A stretch of 64,000 nt of DNA, from NCBI RefSeq assembly GCF_004011695.2, contig NC_082415.1, positions 248,001 to 312,000 of the forward strand. The letters are read 5' to 3'. Under the pieces are notes generated by a model. The model worked only from the letters and a program-made list of their open reading frames with translations. It was not told the DNA's origin and made no database searches. Source of the stretch: Ascochyta rabiei (lineage: Eukaryota; Ascomycota; Dothideomycetes; Pleosporales; Didymellaceae). The position numbers were made by a program, and so were the translations under genes. Every line of letters begins with the position of its first letter. Position 1 is the stretch's first letter. Shown here piece after piece: positions 21,154-31,400 of the stretch.

Positions 21154-22533
21154 AGGACTAGCTTTAGTGTAGGTAAGAAATACAGCTTAGCCTAGAACGT
21201 ATGCAGAAGCAGAAAGAAGTACTACTAATAATTAGCCTACAACCTTAGTATAGCTTAGACTACTAAAATCTAAAATATAGAAACCTTATGTAGACAGTAT
21301 ACACTAAGGATAAATATATAATCTACTATAATAAGGAGCTTTGTGTAGGATAGCTCCTAGCACAATAAGGCCTCTGTTGTAGTTAATAGTACTAGTGTTA
21401 TAATATCCTGTGTAAAATTTATTATATTAACAAATACCAGAAAATATATTTTTCTAGAACAGATAACCTATAGGCCACAATACAAATACAGGTAGTAGTT
21501 AACAGAAGTTACTACAACATATACTAGCAGAACTGCCTTAACACAGATTATAAGAAGCATTACAGTACTAAGGAGTTTAAAGGGTTTAGTAAAGAGGGGA
21601 CTTTATTAGGCTAGCGCCTATAAGCCCTAGGGATTCATCTATTAATAGCATTAGGAACAATTACCTTATTAAGCTACCTATAAACCTAAATAGGGTAGTC
21701 TTAACAGCACTTTTAGACGTAGGAGTATAAGTAAGTTGTATATATAAAACAGCAATATAGTAAGCTAGCCTTAGATTACACTATAAGGAAAACACCTACT
21801 TACTCTAAGTAGCTAATAGAGAATTAATGCTAGATAAACTGCTAATTATACTTAAAGTAATAGCAGCACTCCTACAGATACGGGGGCATAATAAGGAAAT
21901 AAACCTAGACGTCTTTGTAAAAGCCACGCAAAACTTTATACTAGGACTTCCCTAGTTATAAAAGTACAACCTAAAGATGGACTAGGTATAAGAAAGTCTT
22001 TTATTAGAAGGATGTAAAGATAGCACTAATGTATCTATACCTATATAGCACGCGCAGTAGCTAGTAGATAATAAGGAGATTAATAATATTTTTTTAATAT
22101 ATAAGACGTGCTAAGATAGAGCAGTTAACTGTATAGATTCTAAACGCCCTATAGATTACAAACAAGAGTTAAGAAGGAAAGGAGTGCACCCTCTACTATC
22201 TCTAATGTGTACACACAGTATGTAGAGATATTTAGAGAAGAGCTTGTAGTAAAAGCCCTACCTAAGCATAAACCCTAGGATTACAAGATTAAGCTCTAGG
22301 AAGGAAAGACACTAACTTTTAGGCTGTTATATTAGTTATTAGAAAAGGAACTTAAAGTCCTTTGTAAGTACATTAAGGAGAACCTTAAGAAGGGATTTAT
22401 TAGAAGATTAGAATTACCTGTAGGGTACCTAATTATGTTAATTTATAAGAGGAATAGTAAGCTACAACCTTGCATTAACTTTAGAAAGCTTAATAAAATT
22501 ACTATTAAGAACTGCTACCTGCTTCTAAACATT
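21154..22533 (+). pseudogene. Gypsy-A0 gag-pol remnant, right half
   Basis: Continues the gag sequence broken at 606, matching A1 from about 9033 to 10410: C-terminal Gag, protease (LLDVGV near 21710), and the first RT motif near 22400. The A1 slippery TTTTTTA appears as TTTATTA. A copia-3 LTR interrupts it at 22534. Confidence 0.78.
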
Positions 22534-22707
22534 TGTTAGATAGAATAAGCTCTAGCAAGGTTAGATCTGTACAATTAAGCAGGGACTAATAGGCTTAGCA
22601 CACTAGCGAAGAACCTAAATCCCACTAAACACAGAGGAACAGGAACATATAACAACTATTAATAATATTAAGTTACCCTATTACACATTTTATTATACTA
22701 TCTAATA
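22534..22707 (+). repeat. Copia-3b 5' LTR
   Basis: 174 bp, TGTTAGATAGAATAAG to CTAATA (final CA mutated). Opposite in orientation to the copia-3 LTRs at 28289 and 33663. Confidence 0.82.
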
Positions 22708-23205
22708 ACTAAGAGTCTTACTGCTGCAACTAACGCAAAATAGCGCAATTAACCTACTGCAACCCTATAATAACGCTAATGGATTACACTAATTTTACTA
22801 GATAGTTTACGTAACTACAATCTAGATAGGTAGTCTACAACATCTAGGACAAGATAAATCTAAAATTTAGTGTCTAAGAAATACTAAAACTACTAGCTAT
22901 ACGTGCGCCTGTTATTACAGACTACGCACTAGCTCCTAGCATTAAAATCCTAACAAGACTAACTAAACTATTAACTAGAGGTTAGAAGGCATTTAAGGAA
23001 GACCTTAAATATTACAAGATACTCCTTAAATAGTATAAGAGCAATTAATATAAGTATAAGAAAGAACAAAGTAGTATATAACAGATTGTTGCGTTTATCT
23101 AGTTAAATATGTTACTACACTTGCTACGCACATACTGTCTTCTAGATAAACTACTTTAACAGTAGATTACTAACCTGCAATTAACAGTTAGAATTAATAA
23201 ATTAA
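22708..23205 (+). pseudogene. Copia-3b leader and gag fragment
   Basis: Starts with primer site ACTAAGAGTCTTAC (22708-22721), one base from the site in other copies, and then matches the reverse complement of 33165-33660, the 5' internal region of copia-3a. Reads as a truncated Gag with many TAG/TAA. It ends abruptly at a gypsy-A LTR fragment. Confidence 0.7.
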
Positions 23206-23207
23206 TT

Positions 23208-23340
23208 AAACGTACTATTTATTACACCCTATATTTACAAGCTTTGCTTTGTTAATAACCCTAACCAATCCACCAGTACTTATCCCCAAGAACCAATAGA
23301 ATCAGTGCTTACGGTCTTTAACTAAAGTACGACTTCAACA
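23208..23340 (+). repeat. Gypsy-A LTR, 3' terminal fragment
   Basis: Matches the last 133 bp of the gypsy-A LTR, ending ACGACTTCAACA. No internal sequence follows. Confidence 0.8.
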
Positions 23341-23866
23341 GAATCCAACGTAGCTTTTTCTAAAGCTAATCCTGGAGCAGTAAGTTGCAGGAAATTCTAA
23401 ACCTACAGGCTTTAGTCGCTATAAGGTCTCTAGAATTCTAACTGTTCTATTAAACAATAATTAGGACCTGGTCTTAGATTGTAACTGTTGGGGATCTAAA
23501 TCTAGGGGTACTTAAAATAACTAAACAACTTTGCAATATTATTTAGAGGCTGTTACTAGCAAGGATAAGTTTTTAAGTATAATATAACAACGCAGGATAA
23601 TAGAAGTCTCTAAAAGATGTAGGTATCCGCTACGAGGTGTTTAGGAGCACTAGGATAGTTTACACAGAGAATTGTTCTATTCCTATAGGTCTTATACAAA
23701 AGAATACTTAAAAACTAGCTCTCTATGCCTGTTAAACTTGTACCTTTTATACCTTATAAGATTTAGGAAAAATTAGAGTGCTGGCCTAGAGTGTGGGGTG
23801 GACACGGATGTAACGGCACCGAGTTGGTAATGAGTTAGAGAGGTATCGGACAAGGCTTTGGGTGAC
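23341..23866. other. No gene recognised
   Basis: AT-rich, RIP-like sequence without a frame I can support up to about 23770, then an abrupt change to less mutated sequence (GTGTGGGGTGGACACGG). Likely a degraded repeat next to a DNA-transposon end. Confidence 0.5.
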
Positions 23867-24694
23867 TGGTGCGTTACAATCGCTATTGTTGCTGGGCTTT
23901 GCCCTTATTGTAGCGATTAAACACCTGCTCCAGCCATGTTAACCCCAAGTCGTTATCTGTCCATCCACTAAATAAAGTGGTGAAGTGGCTATTTTTGTTA
24001 TCTAGGTTAATATCCTTTATGCATGCTGCTGGTACATTACGCGTTGCAGCTGCGTAGATGATGCCTAGTGGAAGGACTGATCTATCGCCATATATAGCTG
24101 CTATTAACGTCAGCTAGTCATAATTACTATTGTGGAGGCTCTGTTTAAGCTGCCTTTGGCCGAAGAGTACCACATTAAACACTCTTTTACCATTTTTGAT
24201 ACCCTAATTGCAAAGCCCTTCTTATCCATATTATGCGTATTTTTAGGCAGTACGTCGTACTCTGCTCTTTTCTAATAAAGGAGCTTAAAATATAAGCTGT
24301 ACCTCTCAGCAAAGTCGGCCCTGTAGCGAGCTGCTTCTAGAGGCGTTGTCCAGTGGCTTATAAGTACAATAGGGTGACAGTAAAAGAAGCGAGTAACCTA
24401 GCTATCTGAAGGTGGCTACGCACACAGTGGAGTTGTAAAGTTAAAAATTATCAGCCTTGTGGGCATTAAGTGTCTCTCTGCAAGTCCTCTGATGTACTTT
24501 ACAAGCTCTGCCTCATCCTGTGGGTGGAGAAGTCGTCAGTTAAGCGCTTCTTGTTGTCTTAACGCTTGGACCCGACGTATTTGGCGGCGACGCGTTGTAG
24601 GGGATACAGTAGGAATCTCAGCCAAATCTGCTAAAGAAACTTGTTCGCCTGAATTAGCTGCGCGTGAGTCTTCAATTTCACAAAATTTGCTCAT
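23867..24694 (-). pseudogene. Pogo/Fot1 transposase remnant (pogo-3), N-terminal two thirds
   Basis: Reverse strand from ATG at 24692-24694. The N-terminal part (RRQIRRVQALRQQ, then QDEAELVKYIRGLAERHL) is a CENP-B-type helix-turn-helix. After a TGA and at least one frameshift the DDE core begins: RYRADFAERYSLYF, EYDVLP, and HNMDKKGFAI at about 24200, where the first catalytic Asp is kept. A later frame gives DNDLGLTWLEQVF and RYNKGKA near 23900, after which the core is lost. Much less RIP-mutated than the neighbours. It differs in sequence from pogo-1. Transposases of this type cut and paste at TA. Confidence 0.75.
23873..23920. repeat. Imperfect hairpin at the broken end of pogo-3
   Basis: AATCGCTA and TAGCGATT pair at the outer ends, with an inner GGGC-TTT-GCCC stem. 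It lies exactly where the transposase reading frame stops making sense. Confidence 0.5.
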
Positions 24695-25789
24695 GGTGGC
24701 GTCGAGTTATAGGGGGTGCAAAGATAGGATGGTATTGGTGGGGGAAGAGCGTTGAGTGATTGGTGCGTTGGGTGACCGTGCACGGTAGCAGAAAACCCAA
24801 ATTCTGTAGCGCGTTTGTGGTTACCATGACACCTTAACACCAATCGAGTTTATTGTCCAGAGTTCTCCACCGTTTAACCCTTAATTTTTAACCCTAAGCT
24901 GACTGTCCGCAAGCGTCTCGCTGATGGCGCACGCCAACTGTGATACAGTGGTTGTACGAAAATTTCTGGCCAAGATGTAGATCAGGGCAGCCGTGGCCGG
25001 TTGGGTTGTTCGAAGTAGGATTGCAATTATACTTTAGCGTGCCTGCTTGACCGATTTGGTCCCCCACGTGTGTCCAACATCGCCAATATTCATTTGGGTT
25101 GTCAGCTTTAGGGTAGTGACACTCGCAGTAATCGACTTTAGAGCACGTAGAGGCTGCTACAGAAGCAATACCTGTAGCTGCTACGACAATAAATCTGTAT
25201 TTGAAGTTAGATTTACGCTGTACCTAGTGTTAGATTTACTTACTTCTTTAACATAGTATCGTTTTGAAAAGTACTCTTTAATACCCTGAAACTAGTATCT
25301 TTAGAAGTGCTTTACGTTGGATCTGAACTGGATTAGAAACTTTTTCAAAATCTTAGGAATAGGCAATAGCGAAAGTGCTCTAGAAAAGCACTATGCTATA
25401 ATCGTGGTGTCTTACTTTAGCGTAGGGGGTAGGAGGAAGAATAAAATCTGTGTTCTAGTTATACGGAACAGACTTTAAAGGAATGTGCCAGATGAAAAAA
25501 GATGAATTGAATCGTAACTAGAGCTTGTCTTTATGCTGTACTTATAGTCCTATAAGGGTCAAGTGCTATTCCTAGCATATATGTTATAGTTGTAGCAATT
25601 TGCTAGTGTTTCAGGCTAATTACGGACCTAATCTGAGAAGCTTCCGAAGCCGAAGAACTTTACCTAGGCGTAGCCTACTACAAGGTACTAGGGGCTAATT
25701 AGTAGCAGTGTAAAGAGCGGGCCTACTAGGCCTTGCATGCAATTACACACGCCTGTAACGGGTTAGGTCTTAACAGACCTAGCAAGCAA

Positions 25790-26096
25790 CCATAACTCGC
25801 CTACTGCGCTAAAAAGGCTGGCACAAGATATTAGAGCTGCTGATATCGTTGCGTAGTTAATACTCAAGGTTGCTACCGCGACCCGTAACGTGAGGCGTAC
25901 CACCAAGGTTCTACTCTAGGCCTAGCCCATTACAACGCCGTCTGCTTAGCTAAAAAGCCGGCATAAGACAACAGGGCTGCGTGTTGTCTTGCGTAGTTGA
26001 TACTTTTGATCGCCACCGCAACCTGCAACGTGAGGTAAACCACCGAGGTATACCACCGAGGTATTACTAAGGATTCTACTCTGGGCCTAGTCTATC
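25790..26096. repeat. Two diverged tandem copies of a 145-155 bp unit
   Basis: Both units contain GCTAAAAAG(G/C)C(T/G)GGCA, then TTGCGTAGTT(A/G)ATACT, CAACGTGAGG-like and TTCTACTC(T/G)(A/G)GGCCTAG segments in the same order. The second has an extra ACCACCGAGGTAT duplication. GC-richer than the surroundings. Origin unknown. Confidence 0.6.
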
Positions 26097-26198
26097 ACAA
26101 GTAGCTTATATTAGCTCTTAGCTAGAGCTTAGAGGTTTGGTGTTAGGCTGTGTTAGCGTAGATGAAGGTAATAGTGCTTACTATAGTGCCTACTATAT

Positions 26199-26346
26199 AG
26201 AGTTGTCAACAAACAAAATTGATCGACGTTTTGATTCCTGAATAGACTAAGGGCCGGGACTTGCACAGCTCTGCGGACAGCGGTATGCAACGTGCACGCC
26301 CAAAATGATGTCAAACAAGCGATTAATTTTGTTTGTTGACAACTCT
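26199..26346. mobile_element. 148-bp MITE with 22-bp perfect TIRs
   Basis: Begins AGAGTTGTCAACAAACAAAA and ends with its exact inverse; pairing extends to about 27 bp with one mismatch. The centre is GC-rich and non-coding. It lies in, or next to, an array of 21-bp repeats, so I could not decide the target duplication. Family unknown. Confidence 0.75.
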
Positions 26347-26409
26347 GTTACTATAGTGCTTACTATTGTTACTATAGTGCTTACTATTGTTACTATAGTG
26401 CTTACTATA
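26347..26409. repeat. Three tandem 21-bp units
   Basis: GTTACTATAGTGCTTACTATT three times, the last ending in A. Degenerate units (GTGCTTACTATAGTGCC) also precede the MITE at 26171-26198. A palindrome AGTGCTTACTATAGTAAGCACT follows immediately. Confidence 0.85.
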
Positions 26410-26468
26410 GTAAGCACTATAGTGCTATTACAGTGACTATTGTGGTTCCTTTGACACCAAACGCGCTA

Positions 26469-26504
26469 CAGAATCCAGGTGCGCCGCCAAGCACCTGGAT
26501 TCTG
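26469..26504. repeat. Perfect 14-bp-stem hairpin
   Basis: CAGAATCCAGGTGC, loop GCCGCCAA, then the exact complement. It overlaps the right inverted repeat at 26458-26474. It escaped RIP despite containing CpA steps. Confidence 0.85.
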
Positions 26505-26509
26505 CTAAT

Positions 26510-27395
26510 TGGCCGGCCGGGCTAAGCGCTACCCGCACGGCCCCTTATCGATGACGTCTCACCGCCTATTTAATTATATTTGATTAGTTCCTACACGATT
26601 ATAGCCGCATAAAGCAGCCATGCCTAGATAATAGGCTTGGCAAACAGCTAACGCAGTGCGGACGTTAAATTCGCGCTGCTCCACTTTATCCCTAGGATTA
26701 TCTGCTCTTAGAAACCTGCTGTTTCCTTCTTATCACTATCTACATTTAGCTAGCACCTTTATCTAGATAATAACTCTACTAACTACTACACTCTTTAAAG
26801 AACAAGGACTATGCTAGGCTGTTCTGGGGCAAACCTCCGAGCTAGTTGGGTAATGATTAAGTAATGGTGCGGGGCTCTGCATATGCTAATATATTAGAAT
26901 CTTATTAGAATGCGTCTCTCTAGTAATATAGTACTGTAGTAACATCAATATGCCTAATTATAGCTTATATTTAATACCTTACAATGTTTAGAGCCTTCTA
27001 TGAACCTGTACGCAACCTACTAGCAGCCGATACACAGACACGACAAAGCGAAATACAGATATAGGGCCCTACACACCAAAAGATCATTAGAATCTATCTT
27101 AACCTATCGAGGATATACTATCCTAAGCTTCCTAGAGCCTCTAGGCGTCTGGTTGCTGCACGCTGCCTAGTTATTTAACCTATTATCTTGCAAAAAAAAA
27201 TTGGATTTGCAGAGCACAGACTACACCTGCAATAAAATATCTTATCTTATCTTAGCTAAAAAGATCTTATCTAAAGATTACTGAAACTGACAAAACAACT
27301 TATCTCCACAACAGATAGCAACAAGCCTTTCCTTAGCTTTCTGCTTTTAAACCCTTCTTTCTACTCCTAGAGGTCTACAACTTAGGCTAGTAAAA
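26510..27395. other. No gene recognised; possible LINE 5' leader
   Basis: Mixed-composition sequence. A run of nine A (27191-27199) and ATCTTATCTTATCTTA near 27238 resemble the tail of a non-LTR element, and the following sequence leads into the ORF1-like frame. No coding frame supported. Confidence 0.35.
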
Positions 27396-28170
27396 ATGAA
27401 AAAAGGCAAAATTAGTAAAGCTAAGACTGCCTATTTCCTTGTTTTTGAGCCCTAAAAAGCAGGTAGAGACTAGGTACCTCTGCCTACGTAAAAACAAGAT
27501 CTCTTTTAGTTATTGCTTATTTTCTTTATAAAAAGAGAAGGAATCCTTACCTAGGACTAGGACCCCAGGACTATAGAACTGGATCCACCACCTAATAGGG
27601 AGCACTCTCTAAATACAGTGACAATGAAAATTAGCCCCCTAAGCTCCCTAATCTCTCTAGGAGAGACGTACTAGCCTACACCTACTCCTAGACACCTGTC
27701 TACACCCTTATTATTAACGCCTCTACCTAAGCAATTTACTTTAGGAATACAACAACCTAGTATATTTAACAGAACTGCAACTATCCTACCCTCTACTCCT
27801 TCTAAACGACTAGCTAACAGACCTGCTACTATAACGGCACCTAGGCTCCCCTATTTCTAATTCAACATAGCTACCAGGCCTATAACCTAAGCTCCTATTA
27901 CTAAGACAGTAAAAGAAGCTCTATCTATCGCCAGGACAATATTTATTTAGGCCTCTTCCCTAGCTACCTCTAACGAAGATCATTTAAACCTCCTTAACCT
28001 TCTTGAGATTTTTAGGGATTGCACAGAAAACAACAGGATAAACAAGAAAAGCCTCTCTATCCTAGCTTCTTAAGTCTCTAACCTTAAATCTGTGTCTAAG
28101 ACAATTAAAACAAGAGTGCAAGTCCTACAAAAATATACTTTTACTACTACTAAGATCTCTACTATATAAC
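27396..28170 (+). pseudogene. LINE-like ORF1 remnant (probably Tad1 type), truncated
   Basis: From ATG 27396 one frame runs 258 codons to the copia-3 LTR at 28171 with only TAG/TAA interruptions, mostly explained by Gln. The middle is Pro/Thr-rich (TPTPRHLSTPLL, ILPSTPSKRLANRPATI). The end has a helical motif, HLNLLNLLEIFRDCTENNR, followed by a Ser/Lys-rich stretch, which resembles the ORF1 of fungal Tad-like LINEs from memory. No RT is left to prove it. A gag from another element is the alternative. Confidence 0.45.
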
Positions 28171-28288
28171 TATTAGATGGTATAATAAATGTGTAATAAG
28201 GTAACTTAATAATATTAATAATTGTTGTGTGTTGCTGTTCCCCTGTGTTTAGTAGGATTTAGTTTCTTTGCTAGTGTGCTAAGCCTAT
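28171..28288 (-). repeat. Copia-3c 3' LTR, left part
   Basis: First 118 bp of a 173-bp LTR whose remaining 55 bp are at 33841-33895. The two parts are separated by the complete copia-3a and its CCTAT duplication; 118 plus 55 gives exactly the family LTR length. TGTTAG has become TATTAG. Confidence 0.9.
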
Positions 28289-28461
28289 TGTTAGATGGTA
28301 TGATGAATGTGTAATAAGGTAACTTAATAATATTAATCGTTGTTCTATATTCCTGTTCCCCTGTGTTTAGTGAGATTTAGGTTCTTCGCTAGTATGCTAA
28401 GCCTATTGGTCCCTGCTTAATTGTACAGATCTAACCTTACTAGAGCTTATTCTATCTAACA
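28289..28461 (-). repeat. Copia-3a 3' LTR
   Basis: 173 bp, plus strand TGTTAGATGGTATG to CTATCTAACA. The adjacent CACCCCTTTAGCTT (28462-28475) is the inverted polypurine tract AAGCTAAAGGGGTG. Confidence 0.9.
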
Positions 28462-28475
28462 CACCCCTTTAGCTT

Positions 28476-31400
28476 AGAGACTTATTAAGCTAGTAGTTAT
28501 GCAAATGTAAGGTCTTTAAGTACTCTTAAATTTCCAAAAGAGGCACAGTATTTGTTACCTGTACCAGCTCTGTAATAGCTAAGCTAAGTTATTAAAGGCA
28601 ACCCTCCTATTTGTTTGCTAGTAAGACCTTTATTATGCTGTCTGCAATTATATTTACTAACTGCACAAATTCTATTATAATTACACCTTTAGATACTTCT
28701 TGTCTAATCTAATAGTTGTAGATATCTACATATTAAAGTTTTTTTAAAGATAGGAAACTTCCTCTGTTACTAGGCGTAACGTACTCCACGGGCGAGTCGG
28801 ACACACAGGCGAGTCGGACACTCAAATTCACACCAAAAATCACAATTCTTACACCTTAATATCTCTACAACCACACAATAAATTTGTCTAGAAATTTAAA
28901 ATCTATGCTGCATCTATATAAAAATAAAGAGTCTAGAAGCACTAAGCTCTATTATAGATACACATAGAGGTATTTAAAAGTACGCTAAAATAATCCCTGT
29001 ATTTTATATCTTACTTACTAACTTCTACATTAATAGGAGGAAAGCTAAGCGCTTCTATAGTCTTTATCTTTATATACATGCAGCGTAGTATATTAATTTT
29101 TAAATTATTTTATTGTGTAGTTGTAGAGATATTAAGGTTTAAGAATTGTGATTTTTGGTCTGAATTTGAGTGTCCGACTCGCCTGTGTGTCCGACTCGCC
29201 CGTAGAGTACGTTATAGTTTATTTATTATTATACTAGATAGTAATAGTACGCGTGTCTATTTTTATTTAGAGTTTGTAGAGCAGTCTTAATATAAAGAGT
29301 GCTTCTTTAGCTACTTATAAGAGAGCTAGTAGCTCTAATTTAGTAGTTAACATAGTAACTGTGTCTTGCTTATTAACTCTCTATATAATAAGTCTACTAA
29401 ATAGTCTTATAGAGTATCCTTGTAAGCTTTTATAATCTAGGGTGTTGTCTGCAAACAAAGCGTTACTTGCAATTTGCAGTCCTTCTGCTTCTCTAAGTTA
29501 TAGGGCTTGTTATTTAGTATCTTAGAGGTATAGTAGTACTTAATCCGCAGCGTTATAGTGCTTAGGTCCTAGACTTACTAGAAAGTAAGCTAGTTATAAG
29601 GTAGCAGAAGCAATGTCTAGCCTTATAGTAACTGTAGTAAAAAGCAATAACCTAATCTTACGTTAATTTTTATTAATTTCTGCTAGCGCTGCTAGACCCT
29701 TTCTTAGGCGAAGTTCTATTGCTGCTATAGAAGTAATGTGTTAAATATCATGCCTATTAGCTAAGCAGCTAATCTTGTCTAAGTATACAGCTTGTAATAG
29801 TTAGATCTTTTAATCTTCTCTTTTTTAGATAATTTCTATACGAAGGAACTACTAAAGGTTGTCTCCTCTAGTAAATTTGTAACTGTTTTGTAAGTATCTA
29901 ATTGCTTCTTATGCTTTGCGCTCCTTATCTCTGTATTACGTAAGTATAATATTATTAATATAGAAGAAAATAATAACTTTATCTCTAATTAGGCAGCACA
30001 GCTTACAGGGTATAATCTGGAACCCTAGTGCCTTAAGCGTTGTGGTAAATTCTTTCTGCTAGAGGAGTAGGGAGATACAGAGACTGTATAACGCCTTGTT
30101 TATTTATAGGATTATTCTAGGCTTCTAGTAGCCTTATAGTATTTTTATGTAAACCTCTTAATCTATTATTATATAGACAAATGCGTTTATAATATTATAT
30201 TATTTTAGCTCTATATTATAGTAAGCTGCAATTGCTATTATTATTTAAAATAATTAGTGAGTAAGCGTAGCTGCATAAGTGTCTTATAAGGTTACGTTTT
30301 ATTATTAGTTGCCTCTAACTACTAGTTATGCCTTATACTTTAGTAAAAAATAGTATATATTAAGCTTATATGTAAATACCTACATACAGTTAAGGATCTA
30401 TTATCCTATTAATTTAATCTTCTTTAATAGTATTTCTAACTATAATTTTATATCCTAATAACTTGCAAGGTGTACTTGCTTAGCCTCTTAGAATGATTCG
30501 CCTATTAGGTAATTCTTAAGCTTAGTTTAGCAAGTTAGCAAAGGTAGAAGTTAACTGTAATAGGGCTTTAAGCCTATAGCAAGTATTCTTATTATCTTAG
30601 CCTTGTCTATACCTTCTCCTCTATATTGTCTAATAAAACTAGCTTAGGTTCCTGCTATAAAGGCTGCTGCCTAGAGGACAGTTGTTAAGGACACTTGTTG
30701 CGTTAGATCTGGTTGTTCTCTAGTTATTAACTGTGTAAGTAGTGCTATAGGAGGTAGTGTAGATAGAGGTGTTAGGTAATTATCCCTAATCTTCCCTCCT
30801 TAGTAGTAGCCTAGTTAGGCTACTTTGTTTTGTTCTTTTAAACGTTCTTTAGCAACATTGTCTTTATAGAAGGAATCTGTTTCTAATTACTAGTATAGAG
30901 TTAATGGCTTAATAGTCCTAACATGTGTTACTATATCCTCTAGCGTCTTATACATTAGGCTAGCTTTTAGATCTTTAATCTCTCTATTAAATATTAACAG
31001 TTTTTTAAATACAACGTCCTAAGTACTAATTACTTTAGTAAGTAATCGTATCTATATTTAATATATATTTAATAATTAGTATTCTACTAGATAACTAATC
31101 TATGCCTTTAGATCTAGGCGTTAAAGGCGTAATCTGCCTCTATGTGTATTATTAGTTATTATAAATGCCTTACAGCTATATGCTTTAAGGTGTGCAAGAT
31201 TAGGTTTACCTAATAACGTTACTATCCTATTACTAAAAGTAACTTACGTAAAGAATATTTCATATAGTATATTCTAATAGTTTATATAGTTTAGAGTTCT
31301 GTTATAGAGGTATACTGCAGCTCTTATAACCTCTAGCTACAGTTCTTAGGAGAGGTTAGCGTTAAGTTGCATAGCGCGAGCTTTCTCCTTATTTACGCCT

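Larger units (their letters stand above)
24801..26474. repeat. 17-bp perfect inverted repeats 1.67 kb apart
   Basis: ATTCTGTAGCGCGTTTG at 24801-24817 and its exact complement at 26458-26474. They could be ends of a DNA element of 1674 bp. The interior holds no transposase I recognise; it contains diverged tandem copies, a small MITE and 21-bp repeats. Target duplication is not evident. Confidence 0.45.

Noticed and set aside
24459..24755. 98-aa forward frame
   Set aside because: It is antisense to the recognisable pogo-3 transposase HTH region.
25047..25256. 69-aa forward frame in the low-RIP island
   Set aside because: No recognisable motif, no neighbours and no codon pattern to support it.
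26347..26425. CRISPR-like array
   Set aside because: The 21-bp units are contiguous without spacers; a simple tandem repeat in a eukaryotic context.
26500..27300. Host promoter or conserved gene upstream of the LINE-like frame
   Set aside because: No frame, splice pattern or conserved motif found; the A-run and ATCTT repeats fit a retroelement better.
29078..29290. 70-aa forward frame
   Set aside because: It starts inside one arm of the fold-back MITE and runs into copia-3; chance frame.
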